NCBI GenBank assembly: GCA_014526335.1
Contig: JACTAT010000014.1
Location: forward strand, 7,348,393-7,412,392
Source: Chrysaora quinquecirrha
Lineage: Eukaryota > Cnidaria > Scyphozoa > Semaeostomeae > Pelagiidae
DNA length: 64,000 nucleotides
Reading direction: 5' to 3'
How positions within the stretch are numbered: position 1 is the stretch's first letter; every line of letters begins with the position of its first letter. Position numbers and translations under genes: made by a program. Of this stretch, positions 12,001 through 19,115 are shown piece after piece. The notes under the pieces are model-generated. The model searched no databases, was not told the origin of the DNA, and worked only from the letters and a program-made list of their open reading frames with translations.

Positions 12001-14905
12001 GGACACGCGAGAGTTCACCTGCAAGATCTGAAAGAGATGACGAAGAAGGAGTGGTGCCTTTTGATGTAAAGCATGGCACTGAATCACACTTTCCCGCGCA
12101 GCAGAATACCCAAACGAGTGTTCCAGTAGCGTTCGAAGGTAATCTCACTCGTAGCTTCTATAGTATTTTGTCAAACGCTTTGTAAAAAGCGTAAATATAT
12201 GATGACATGAATACTGTAAAACCTCGAATAAGCTCCCGGGGGCTGCAAAAACGAACTTTTTGGTGGGAGCTTATTCGAAGGGAGGGCATATTCGAAGGGG
12301 GGCTTATTTCAAAGTTCAATAGTTCCAGTGTGTTTTCGACAGAAGAGCAAAGAGAAAAAAGATAGCTTATCCCTCTTCTATAATCAAAATCAGCTGCTTT
12401 CCAAAAGCCAATGGCTGGTTATTGCTTGAATTGATAGTAAAACCTGTCAGTACTAGTGTTTTCAGTGCTTTAATTAGTTGAAAGATGCATTCTCTATAGG
12501 CAAAAAAATTCATAGGGCCTTCGAATAATTCCCCATGAGGGCTTATTCGATCGGGGGGCTTTGGTGGGGCTTATTCGAGGGGGGGCTTTTTCGGAAATGG
12601 GACCTTATTAGAGGAGATACGGTATAGTTTTTCAGCCCTTGATTATATCCATTTTTGACAACCTGATGGCATTTGAATGATTGCTGAAGCCATTTTTATT
12701 TTGTAAGAGCATGTTACCTACCAAAATTACTGGCTGAACTGTTCCGTACAGAATTTATTCCTTGAAAATATACTAATGAAGATGTAAATAATTCGTATTT
12801 CTAAGATTTCATCTTTTTTGTTTTCAGTTAAGATTGTTAATGGAGATTCAGACAGTGCGACTTTGGTAAGATTTCTATTTTTGTTTATTTTTAACTGAAT
12901 GCATACTAGATATTTATGTACGTGTGTATATGACCTGATGATTGCAAAACTTAATTTTCATATCGCGAAGTCAACTGAAGGTCTTTTTATTATATTCCAT
13001 TGTAGGTTTCGTCCGGTGATTCTCATTCTGGAACGTCATCACTTATAGTTCCACCTGAGTCAAGCAACGCAGCTGGATCTACTGAAAATTTAGCTGAAGG
13101 TAGGTATTCCCTAATTATTACACAATGTGCATTAATACCACTGTACTCAAATTACGGCTACGATTTGATAGGTCAGGGCACGCAGTAGACTGCAGCATGA
13201 TGCTACGATGCGACTCTGGGGGGAGTGCATACCTTTTTGGTTAACGGGGATGTGCTGCTTGGATTGTACGGATCCACCCATTGATAATGTAGACACAGAC
13301 TCTAAATTATTATACTATTTCCAGGTATATCATAATTTCTGTAGCTGTCTGAAGGAATGTTGTTCAGCATTTTCTTTGGGGGGTCTTAAACCAACAACTG
13401 AAGCTAGCACGACACATCCCCCTCTAATGGTGTGTAGGAATTATTTACTAAAAAATACCCGAATAATCAGAACGAACACTACGAGATTAAAGTGATATCA
13501 CTTTGATGGTGTTCAATCTCTTACCATTTGTATTTTCAAAATAGTGAAGTCAATTTTCATATTTTTCGTCTTTTTGAAGATGTAGAGCACGAAGACGGTC
13601 CTGAGCGATTGTCTAAAGAAAATCGACATAGTTGGATAAATCGCCCAGTAAATGAATGGGATAGACGACAGGTAAATAAGTCATTTCGTATATACCAACC
13701 TCACTTAGTGCATCCTACAGTTAATGATTTATTTAGTGTACGTAGTGTAGAGTTTTAATGGAACCTCTGTAAACGGACACCCCTTTGCAGCGGACACCCC
13801 TTTTCAACGGGCATCCCTTCACAACGGACGCCTCTTTACAGCAGACATCCCTTTATAACGGACACCCCAACAAAGGACACCTTCCATCAACAGTCACCTC
13901 TCAACAATGGACAGCTATTTTTGTAGCATTTCTTACTTAAAAACAGCCTCCGTGCAGCGGACACCTCTCCAAAACGGACAAATGCTGGTCCATCAAGTGT
14001 CCGTTATATTGAGGTTCCACTGGACTCGTAGCATTTCAAGTTTTAGGGTTGAAGTTAGACTAATTTGACCACGGCCACTGGCTTCACCCGTCTTCTACTC
14101 TCTAAATCATAAGTTATTTTCTTTAGGTTGGTTTATGGTTGATTCGCATGGACCTTGAAGCTTACTCGCAAACTTTCCAAGAACGGAATGTCGACGGGAA
14201 TGAACTTCTAAACCTAAATGGAGCCAAACTAAAGGTAGTGTTTTGTGACATTTTTAATTCACTCTGCCTTCCTCTGCTCGATGATTTCTTTTGCTGCATG
14301 GAATTTTAAACCTTTAAAAATACTGCGCTTGTGCACACGGAAATTCGGCCTTCATGAAGACTTTTTCATTGAGTTTACAAGTCTCGTATAAAGTGCACTT
14401 AGACCAGCCAGTTCTATTTTGTTACCTTATTTCCTCCAAGGAGCTTCCGCTGAATGAGTCCCCCTCGACTGAGCACCCCGGACACATTTTTGAGTCATCA
14501 CCAACAGTGTTCCTCTAAATTTGAAAATATATTCCAACTTTTAATTTTCAAGGCTTTTTCTGACATAGTAATCCTTGTAAAAATTCGAACTAGCAGGTTC
14601 GGTTAGTGTTTCTCATTGCCTGATTATAGGAGACGGAGGCTGTCCCGAAATGATGCCTTGATGAATATCAAAGTCTTGTCATGATAAGCAGTCACTGTAA
14701 TTTCTAATACTATTATTGTAACTTTGTTTTTGTTCAGGAACTTGGAGTTATGCATGGTGATGACCGTGCCCTTATAAAGAGAAAAATCAAGGAATTCAAA
14801 CTGAATATTGACCATAAGTCAAAAGACTCAAAGAAGGACGGGAAATCTAAGGACAAACCGAGCAAGAAAATATTTTGGAAAGGAAAGTATACCGTTAATC
14901 AATGA
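1..14905 (+). CDS. Neurabin/SAMD14-like coiled-coil and SAM-domain protein (5' end outside window)
   Basis: I joined nine exons by GT-AG sites and matching phase: 1-74, 1478-1574, 2270-3526, 11724-12138, 12828-12865, 13006-13099, 13580-13671, 14127-14234 and 14738-14905 (TGA). The open frame is continuous across all junctions, giving about 780 residues here; the start lies upstream. Order: charged heptad-like coiled coil (exons 1-2), long Glu/Val/Pro-rich acidic region (exon 3), basic Ser-rich segment (exon 4), linker, then a C-terminal SAM domain. Coiled coil followed by a SAM domain of this type is the C-terminal half of neurabin-1, an actin-binding scaffold that recruits protein phosphatase 1; SAMD14 carries a related SAM domain. 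The PDZ, PP1-docking and actin-binding parts, if present, lie outside the window. No frame break was found in this gene. SAMD14 or another scaffold cannot be excluded. Confidence 0.75.
353..759. mobile_element. MITE of the AAGNAAC family, G-type copy (intron 1)
   Basis: The ends are inverted: TACACGC plus a T run plus ATAAGGAACC on the left, and the complement ending in AAGCGTGTA on the right. About seven copies of AAGGAAC lie inside, at both ends and in the middle (for example 371, 387, 451, 648, 658, 702), with no C-type copy. There is no coding capacity. TA flanks both ends if the element starts at CACGC, so a TA target duplication is possible but not certain. Confidence 0.7.
2270..3526 (+). 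CDS. Exon 3 of the neurabin-like gene: acidic low-complexity region
   Basis: This phase 0-0 exon of 419 codons begins after the acceptor tttccacag and ends before gtattt. The first 150 residues are built from short repeats such as EVPEK and EKEAAEQVAVE, so the region is strongly acidic. The second half is Ser/Asp/Lys-rich and likely disordered; it ends with FGSWLNGELTVIEQD before the splice site. Several open frames in other frames over 2373-2831 are by-products of the biased GAG/GTT/GAA codons. Nothing here marks an enzyme, and the role is probably a flexible linker between the coiled coil and the SAM domain. Confidence 0.75.
3565..4062. mobile_element. MITE of the AAGNAAC family, C-type copy (intron 3)
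   Basis: Same architecture as the copy at 353-759, but every internal and terminal motif reads AAGCAAC instead of AAGGAAC (about seven times). The left end reads tttttatatgcaacc and the right end gttgcttataaaaag followed by gcgtgta. The boundaries are approximate. Confidence 0.65.
4335..4457. repeat. Imperfect palindrome in intron 3
   Basis: The arms begin TTAAAAGTTTG (complement at 4445-4457) and share GGATTTGACC / GGTCAAATC nearer the centre, around a short GGGTGAAATTTTACACCC core that is itself inverted. It looks like a small foldback or MITE relic. Confidence 0.5.
5638..5798. mobile_element. Short MITE with 26-bp inverted ends
   Basis: The left end ACTTATAAGCAAGATAAAAT continues with AAGGAAC; the right end is its near-exact complement, ending TTATAAGT. 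It is 161 bp long and non-coding. It carries the ATAAGGAAC motif just inside both ends, as the longer AAGNAAC elements do, so it may be a deletion derivative or relative of them. Confidence 0.6.
6274..6581 (-). repeat. Copia 3' LTR
   Basis: 308 bp, starting tgttaaag and ending ccaata on the plus strand. It is identical to the copy at 10759-11066. The polypurine tract lies immediately inside it at 6582-6590. Confidence 0.93.
6639..7040 (-). CDS. Copia RNase H C-terminal segment
   Basis: Beyond the second frame break the sequence reads LISWVSKKQP and STEAEYVA, the conserved end of copia RNase H, then LWLRSLLKDL and a stop at 6639. The first conserved RNase H Asp (YVDADWG) lies in the preceding segment. 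The last part is open from 6929 to 6639, but homology reaches back to about 7035. Confidence 0.85.
   Translation of the reverse strand: MFLCGGLISWVSKKQPIVTLSSTEAEYVAASLSLQEALWLRSLLKDLNFVQKQPTEIYEDNQGTIALCKNPKYHARTKHIDIRYHFIREKIENSEIWLEYCPTENMVADMLTKPLEKVKFHKFRDLMGVANAI
7016..8239 (-). CDS. Copia reverse transcriptase segment
   Basis: 407 codons in a frame shifted by one base from the Gag-integrase frame. The RT core is WVFKIKYNADGTIDRYKARL, the catalytic motif is LYVDDLLLA, and there is a connection segment with YGICFDGN. The frame leaves homology at about 7040, where RNase H continues in the next frame. No start codon is needed, since it is translated as part of Gag-Pol. The breaks at both ends are repaired by one extra base each and may be assembly errors. 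Confidence 0.9.
   Translation of the reverse strand: MVEINDALYTFSDGILGEPKTLDEAMNSSSKVQWRKALDDEFASLTQHKTWNLVELPEGRTPIDCKWVFKIKYNADGTIDRYKARLVAKGFTQEPGIDYEETFSPVARYTSIRTLLAIVNQLNLELHQMDVSTAFLNGDLKEEIYMKQPEGYIAKDQENLVCKLNKSIYGLKQASRCWFDTIKKCLKDCGYKQCESDSCIYIKQVGESFVYIALYVDDLLLAANNMQMLQAEKKLLQNNFSMKDLGEASYCLGIQIQRDRNKKLMLLHQTKYLSNLLQKFEMENCKAVSTPQEKNTKLLPNEGDIVDKMKYQALVGSLTYAVTATRPDLAQALGSLNQFCANPGSEHWKAAKRILRYIKGTIDYGICFDGNKQSEVRLNGYVDADWGTNPNGRKSQSGYLFSYAVDS
8161..10668 (-). CDS. Copia Gag-protease-integrase segment
   Basis: The likely start is ATG at 10668 (MATSSSTEDLAS); the open frame extends nine codons further upstream without another ATG. The Gag part has the UBN2-like capsid region and a zinc knuckle CFNCGLQGHWAKDC. 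The protease motif is WYIDSGASQHM. The integrase has an HHCC finger (HKRYGHLNVNNL with CEACIKG) and catalytic Asp, Asp and Glu in IHSDVCGP, RSDNGGEY and PEQNGVAERMNR. The frame runs out of homology near 8240, where the RT continues in another frame. Gag packages the RNA in the cytoplasm, and integrase inserts the cDNA in the nucleus. Confidence 0.92.
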   Translation of the reverse strand: MATSSSTEDLASLRIDKFKGENFHLWKFKMQMVLEDKDLWSIVSGDEVEPTGEGTTETQVQKFRKRARKAMATICLSLGDEQLSIVRSSSTAKEAWNKLESHYQVKSLANKLFLRKKYFTTSMAEADSMTEHINKMKSLAGQLEDVGAKVTEDDQVETLLCSLPDSYSNLIVALESRADDLNMEFVIARLLHEESKRHEGIVKSSASESTEKAMISSKGHLPSRDKFDKSVKPKKRGKCFNCGLQGHWAKDCRKPKKTKPIQKKPDYANASSCLSGEDESNHTLFWMANNANRNSQWYIDSGASQHMSNDKKGMQNYEEFPSPETIKLGDNRQVKAYGKGNIWIKIKTESVYKPAELVNVLYVPALEKNLFSVSAVIKRGMTMTFEKEKCLILDDTGMILGSGKLDGKLFILNACELNKANHEADIAVKELSEELWHKRYGHLNVNNLRILQNNNLVEGLKFKAAENDQTDLCEACIKGKQTRKSFPKQQAARAADILEIIHSDVCGPMQTESLGGNRYFVTFIDDKSRYTAVYFMKTKNQVFDKFKEYEAMVTNVTGKTIKILRSDNGGEYTAKVFDNYLKNKGIQRQFSVPGTPEQNGVAERMNRTLQETARSIIHGAGLSDNFWAEAVLTAVILRNRSPTKAVESKTPFESFIGKKPDVSNLRVFGCTAYMHIAKENRKKWDPKSRKCIFVGYCINSKGYRLWNPETKRIEVSRDVIFDETDFDNRICSLKKNEKKSSENQVILPYSTVSDTESEDEENVEHEEVDNHNDNGDDVREADNENQNRELPRRSTRDRRPPERDGVITGNWWKSTMHYIPFQMVYLESLKLSMKQ
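10759..11066 (-). repeat. Copia 5' LTR
   Basis: 308 bp and identical to the 3' LTR. The internal side (10744-10758) is the tRNA-iMet-fragment primer-binding site. It would carry the promoter for minus-strand transcription of the element, antisense to the host gene. Confidence 0.93.
11345..11606 (-). mobile_element. tRNA-derived SINE (minus)
   Basis: On the minus strand an A-box-like GTGGTCTAATCTGAAC is followed by the B box GGTTCGAGTCCCAG (11540-11552) and a body containing TAGCGTCACAGCC. The same B box and downstream block occur at 49620-49800 on the plus strand, so these are two copies of one family. Limits are approximate. Confidence 0.65.
11724..12138 (+). CDS. Exon 4 of the neurabin-like gene: basic Ser/Lys segment
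   Basis: Phase 0 entry after ttcttaaag and phase 1 exit at the donor gtaatc. It encodes STPNIKEG, then a strongly basic block (KDGEKDKRKS, FSFLPKFGGKKKHKRS) and an acidic SERDDEEG stretch. The basic block could be a membrane- or actin-contact patch, but that is only composition-based. The exon directly follows the intron that received the copia insertion. Confidence 0.7.
12212..12624. mobile_element. MITE rich in GGGGGCTTATTCGA motifs
   Basis: Inverted ends TACTGTAAAACCTCGAATAA and TACCGTATCTCCTCTAATAA (complement of the right end) enclose clusters of GAATAAGC / GCTTATTCGA next to G runs at both ends. Non-coding, in intron 4 of the neurabin-like gene. Confidence 0.6.
13580..14905 (+). CDS. 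Exons 7-9 of the neurabin-like gene: C-terminal SAM domain
   Basis: Exons 13580-13671, 14127-14234 and 14738-14905 join in phase. The domain starts at VNEWDRRQVGLWLIRMDLEA, continues through FQERNVDGNELLNLNGAKLK and closes with ELGVMHGDDRALIKRKIKEF. The W-x-V-xx-WL, L-xx-Y, I/V-G-xx-LL-L and LG-xx-x-xR-xx-x-KK-I positions are those of SAM domains, and the DRALIKRKIKEF end resembles neurabin. A Lys-rich tail follows, ending KIFWKGKYTVNQ before TGA at 14903-14905. SAM domains of this class mediate homo- and hetero-oligomerisation of scaffolds. Confidence 0.82.
13759..14019. mobile_element. MITE with tandem GGACACC core (intron 7)
   Basis: The left end TGGAACCTCTGTAAACGGAC and the complement of the right end TGGAACCTCAATATAACGGA are inverted. 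The body is a series of about nine 15-20-bp units built on CGGACACCCCTTT. Partial relatives appear near 20163 (ataacgaacacctgaggg) and 55228 (ataacggacacctgaggg). Confidence 0.65.
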
Positions 14906-15610
14906 TTTTTAATTTCTGAATATTTAAAAATATTTGCGGTGTCTAGATTTTGTGAGATAAAAGGAATCGTAGATAGGTTTTTATGCCTCAAGATTTTCGA
15001 GTTGATTTTCTTTCGTATTACATACAGTATTGTATTATTGTTATAAATGCAAAAGCATAGATAATTAGGTGGGTTTACCTGATATATAAAGACGAATTTC
15101 GTTTAATCTTGTGATTTTCAGTAGTAAGCAGGGCTGTCGAGAGGCTGAGCGGGCCCCGGGGTAATTTTTATTGTACTGGGCCTTCAGGAGGCTTTAGGAG
15201 AAGTATAAAGAAAATTTCAATTTTTGCGGGCCCCGTAACAGCCGGGGCCCCTGACCTCTGACCCCACTGGACCCCTCTCGACGGCACTGGTAGTAAGACA
15301 ATCCTTCGGTGACTCGGTATAGAACTGCGAGCACTGCCTATAATATTTCTGCTAGTAAAAAGTGTTCATCATGTCGAATTGTCTTCACCATACTTCACTA
15401 TATAACTTCACTTCACACCTATTCAACTTAGAGCCTCAAATTCAAATTTTGCGAAATATATATATATACCGAGTCACCAAAATATGTTTTTTTTTATCCC
15501 TTCATTGATTATGTTTTTGACTAAATGATTGATTGAGTAATTGATGTGCTTTGTTGGGGCTCTGCTAACTCCTTTCTTTCAAGAGAATACGTCATAGAGT
15601 GAAGGGCTGA

Positions 15611-15870
15611 CTAAACTAGGAGACATGTCGCGCGCGACATTGATGTCCCCTCGGTGTCTCCCAGTTTAGCCACATCGGAAACTTTGTAGCACGCGACAAA
15701 ATTTGTAGCAAGAGACACGCAAATGTTTCTGGGAAACAACAGAAACATTTCTTGTCTCCGCGACATGAAAATGACTCGGGGGACATGTTGCTCGCTTATC
15801 ACTCGCATGTTTAGCCACCCTGGAAGACTCGCCGAATACAGTGTAGCGCGCGACGAGTCACCTAGTTTAG
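15611..15870. mobile_element. Palindromic MITE, CTAAACTAGG ends
   Basis: The ends CTAAACTAGGAGAC and GTCACCTAGTTTAG are inverted; the arms contain GCGCGCGACA / TGTAGCGCGCGAC. A related architecture (GGCTAA ends, GCGAC-rich arms) occurs at 42541-43018. Open frames over it are incidental. Confidence 0.6.
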
Positions 15871-15994
15871 CCATGGCTTAATGATCATAATCCATCATCA
15901 GTCATAATGAACTGTATAAGTTTAAGTATTTTTACATATAAGTACGTATATTTGTTATCTGCTTTTCGTCTAAAAAGTGCCTACGTAATGCCTA

Positions 15995-17105
15995 CGTCTC
16001 TGTCTCGAGGTATCCTTCGATCTCTCGCCTTCATCCGTTCCCCAGATATCCCTCAGATTTTTCGAGATATCCCTCAAACTGTTGTGAGATATCCCTTGAT
16101 TTATTACGAGATATTCTTCGATTTGTTGCGAGAGATCCCTCGGTTTGTTGCGAGATATTCCTCAGATTTTTCGTGTTATCCTTCGACTTGTTGCGAATAT
16201 CCTTCGGTTTTTAGCGAGATATCCCTCAAATTGTTGTGAGATATCCCTTGATTTATTACGAGATATCCTTCGATTTGTTGCGAGAGATCCCTCGGTTTGT
16301 TGCGAGATATTCCTCAGATTTTTCGTGTTATCCTTCGACTTGTTGCGAATATCCTTCGATTTTTAGCGAGATATCCCTCAAATTGTTGTGAGATATCCCT
16401 TGATTTATTACGAGATATCCTTCGATTTGTTGCGAGAGATCCCTCGGTTTGTTGCGAGATATTCCTCAGATTTTTCGTGTTATCCTTCGACTTGTTGCGA
16501 ATATCCTTCGATTTTTAGCGAGATATCCCTCAAATTGTTGTGAGATATCCCTTGATTTATCACGAGATATTCTTCGATTTGTTGCGAGAGATCCCTCGGT
16601 TTGTTGCAAGATATTCCTCAGATTTTTCGAGTTATCCTTCGACTTGTTGCGAATATCCTTCGATTTTTAGCGAGATATCCCTCGATTGGTTGCGAGATAT
16701 CCCTCGGATTGTTGCGAGATATCCCTGGATTTGTTGGGAGATGTCCCTCAATTTGGTGCGAGATATTCCTCGATTTATTTACGAGATATCCCTCAATTTG
16801 TTGCGAGCTATCCTTCTATTTGTTGCGAGACATCCCTCAGGTTTTTCGAAAGATCCTATGTTTTCCGAGATATCCCTCGACTTGTGAGATATCCCTCGAT
16901 CTATTGCGAGATAACCCTCGATTTGTCGCAAGGCATCCCTCGAGGTATTCGAGGAATCGAGGAAATTACAAAATATATTTATTGAGATATCTATTGAGTT
17001 ATTATTACATTATGTCCCTCGAGATATCCTGAAATATTTTGCGAGTTATCCGAGATAAACCTCGAGACATTCCTCGACTTTTGCGAGATATCCGTCGATT
17101 TATCA
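15995..17105. repeat. Minisatellite: about 22-bp GAGATATCCCTCGATTTGTT units in a 152-bp higher-order repeat
   Basis: The monomer is about 22 bp (GAGATATCCCTCGATTTGTT plus GC). From about 16080 to 16680 seven diverged monomers form a 152-bp higher-order unit repeated about four times; equivalent points recur at 16145, 16297, 16449 and 16601. From 16680 on the array falls back to single diverged monomers. Because the monomer lacks stop codons, long open frames occur in several frames; I do not consider them genes. Confidence 0.88.
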
Positions 17106-17559
17106 AGGATGTGATTACAAAATATATTTATTGAGACATAGAGGAGGTTTTCCCGTAGTATCCTACTGTTATCCAGGTATACCGCAAAGAGATCGGTATA
17201 GGATGTCCTTCTAAATCATCTCCATACAAGGCGTGTTGTGAGGCGCTTGCGTCTTTCGCGGGACGTGCTTTGTAGTTGTACTCCCCGCTTGTTTTGTGTA
17301 AAGTTACTCATTAAATTTTTGAATATAAGCAACTTTGATGTAGATGTTAGGAAATTTTCTGGAATTTAAGAGGTGTATTTTTAAAATTTTTTGTCATAAT
17401 ATCGCATTTGATTTGAGAAAAATAAAATATGTAATATTTTTTACATCTATCTGTCATTTCTTAGTTACAAAATCTTGCTCCACCGTAGTCTAACACTGCG
17501 GCTTCGTCTTAAGTCATTTTTAAAAATTTCATTTAATATATATCTTTTATCAACCCAAA

Positions 17560-17915
17560 ATTAAAAGCATTACACGTTTTTTACAAGAAACCATTGTTTA
17601 AGAAACCTTGTCCTGAAGACATAAATTTAAGAAACTTGCAGAGCAAGAAACTTGGAAAGAATATTGATTCAAAAACTCCTATAAGCTTAGTTTAAAGCGA
17701 TTCTTAAGTCCCTTAAAACCGATTTGATGTTTGTGTTTATTTCAAAAAGAGTTGTCTGGAAAACTTTTAGATCGAAAATTGGTAAACACAAATTAACCCT
17801 TTCCCTGCTTGTGCCCCACTTCGTCCCACAAGGGTAAAAATTGGGTAAACAAATTAAGCAACTTTTCATACCTGACTCAGAACGAGGTTCCTTATATAAA
17901 CGCTTACTGTACAAA
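17560..17915. mobile_element. MITE of the AAGNAAC family, mostly A-type copy
   Basis: The left end is TACACG, a T run and acaagaaacc; the right end is ggttccttatataaacgc. Inside are four AAGAAAC motifs, one AAGCAAC and one terminal AAGGAAC. This is the only clearly mixed copy among the nine in the window. Boundaries are approximate. Confidence 0.55.
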
Positions 17916-18003
17916 ATGTCACTAAAGCATACTTCGTGTATGTAAAGGAAAATCTAGCTTTCTTTTTAAGCTTTGGAAAATTTTAATAATTATCCTGTTC
18001 TTC

Positions 18004-19115
18004 TCAGACCTTACTCTTCTTTTTGCCTTTCTTGCCAACCTTTGCTTTCTTCGTCTTCTTTGATTTTTTCTGGTGAGTCTTCTTTTTACCCTTTTTCACT
18101 TTCTTTCCATGCTTTTTTGGTGGCTGTTGGGGCTCAGGCTGATTTGGGTCCGGCTGTGGTGGGGGAGTAGCTGGCTCCTGTTGTGGTTGGTTGGGAGCAG
18201 GAGTGGTCTGTGGCTCTTGAGGCTGAGGCTGTGGAGGTGCAGCAGTAGGTGGTGGTGCTTTGGTTGTCTCTGGTTCAGGAGGTGGAGCTGGGGCTGCTGT
18301 GGGTTGAGGTGCTGGTGGTGGTGGGGGTGTTGTTGTATAGGCAGGATATGGGGCAGGCTGGGGTGCTGGATACGGAGCCGGCTGAGCTACTCCAGAGGCA
18401 GCGTCTCTTGGTGCGCAGCATCTGAATTCATCATCATTGGGGCATGTGCCGTCAACTTCGTCAAAGCCCTCTCCAGTGCTTTCGCACCCTTTTCATTGCC
18501 GATGCAGAATGTTCCAGCCCCCGCACAATTTGTTCTGCAGCAGCGTTTGTTACTTGCTTCGCATTGACCTCGATCTTCAACTTCCTCGGTTCCAGTGCTG
18601 CAGCTTGTTGAGCAGCCCGAGAGAGCGTCCAACACATCGCATGGTACAGATAGTGCGATGCCTGAAAAATACGTACTTTGCAGTTAGCCACAACATCATC
18701 TTATTGCAAGACTTCGACTTCTATCTTTGCATCTTAGTATCAGTAGTGATTGCATCAGTAGTTGAACAGCTTTCAAAATGCGTTTTATAAGAAACTGGTC
18801 CACTCAGACATATCGTGTTTCCCGCATTTTGCGGCAGACTCCCGCACTTTGAAGAGAAATGTTGTCCTCCCTCCCGCATGTCATATATTCGGGAAATCTC
18901 CCGCGTTTCTATGTATCTTGCTACTTAACCCATGAGGTTTCTTATAAGAGATTTCTTATGCAAAAATGAGTCTCGTACAGCATTGTATGTATACATCGTG
19001 TGTAGTGAGGGTGTAGTATGTAACTCAAACTATTTGATCGTTTAAAATAGACCGATTTATGACACTTACCAATGAATACACAGAGTATCAACGTTTTCTT
19101 CAGAAAATGTTCCAT
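18004..19115 (-). CDS. Secreted Cys-rich protein with Pro-rich and Lys-rich tail (two exons)
   Basis: Exon 1 is 19070-19115 (46 nt): MEHFLKKTLILCVFI, a signal peptide ending in phase 1 at gtaagt. Exon 2 is 18004-18661 after tttttcag. The mature protein starts with about 75 residues holding twelve Cys (GCSTSC, NKRCCRTNC, FRCCAP). A region of about 75 residues rich in Pro, Gln, Ala and Thr follows (APYPAPQPAPYPA), then a strongly basic tail (HGKKVKKGKKKTHQKK) and TGA. The frame shifts by one base at about 18487-18494, where adding one base to AAAAGGG joins the Cys-rich halves; total length then becomes a multiple of three (234 aa). I recognise no family. The tail could bind acidic glycans or mineral, but this is composition only. 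Confidence 0.72.
18783..18975. mobile_element. AAGAAAC-type MITE fragment in intron of the Cys/Pro/Lys-rich gene
   Basis: Inverted short ends (ttttataagaaactgg and ggtttcttataag) enclose a CCCGCATTTTG / CCCGCACTTTG / CCCGCATG repeat core. Both motif copies are of the A type. Limits are uncertain. Confidence 0.4.

Larger units (their letters stand above)
14906..18003. other. Intergenic region after the neurabin-like gene
   Basis: I see no gene. It holds an inverted GGGGCCC-rich element (about 15125-15295, arms around GTCGAGAGG / CCTCTCGAC), a palindromic MITE (15611-15870), a long tandem array (15995-17100), AT-rich sequence and an AAGNAAC-family MITE (17560-17915). Confidence 0.6.

Noticed and set aside
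16145..17032. Series of open frames with nearly the same 73-residue protein
   Set aside because: They are spaced exactly 152 bp apart and follow the tandem repeat in several frames; the repeat simply lacks stop codons.
15995..17105. Possible CRISPR-like array
   Set aside because: The repeats are directly adjacent without unique spacers, and the genome is eukaryotic.
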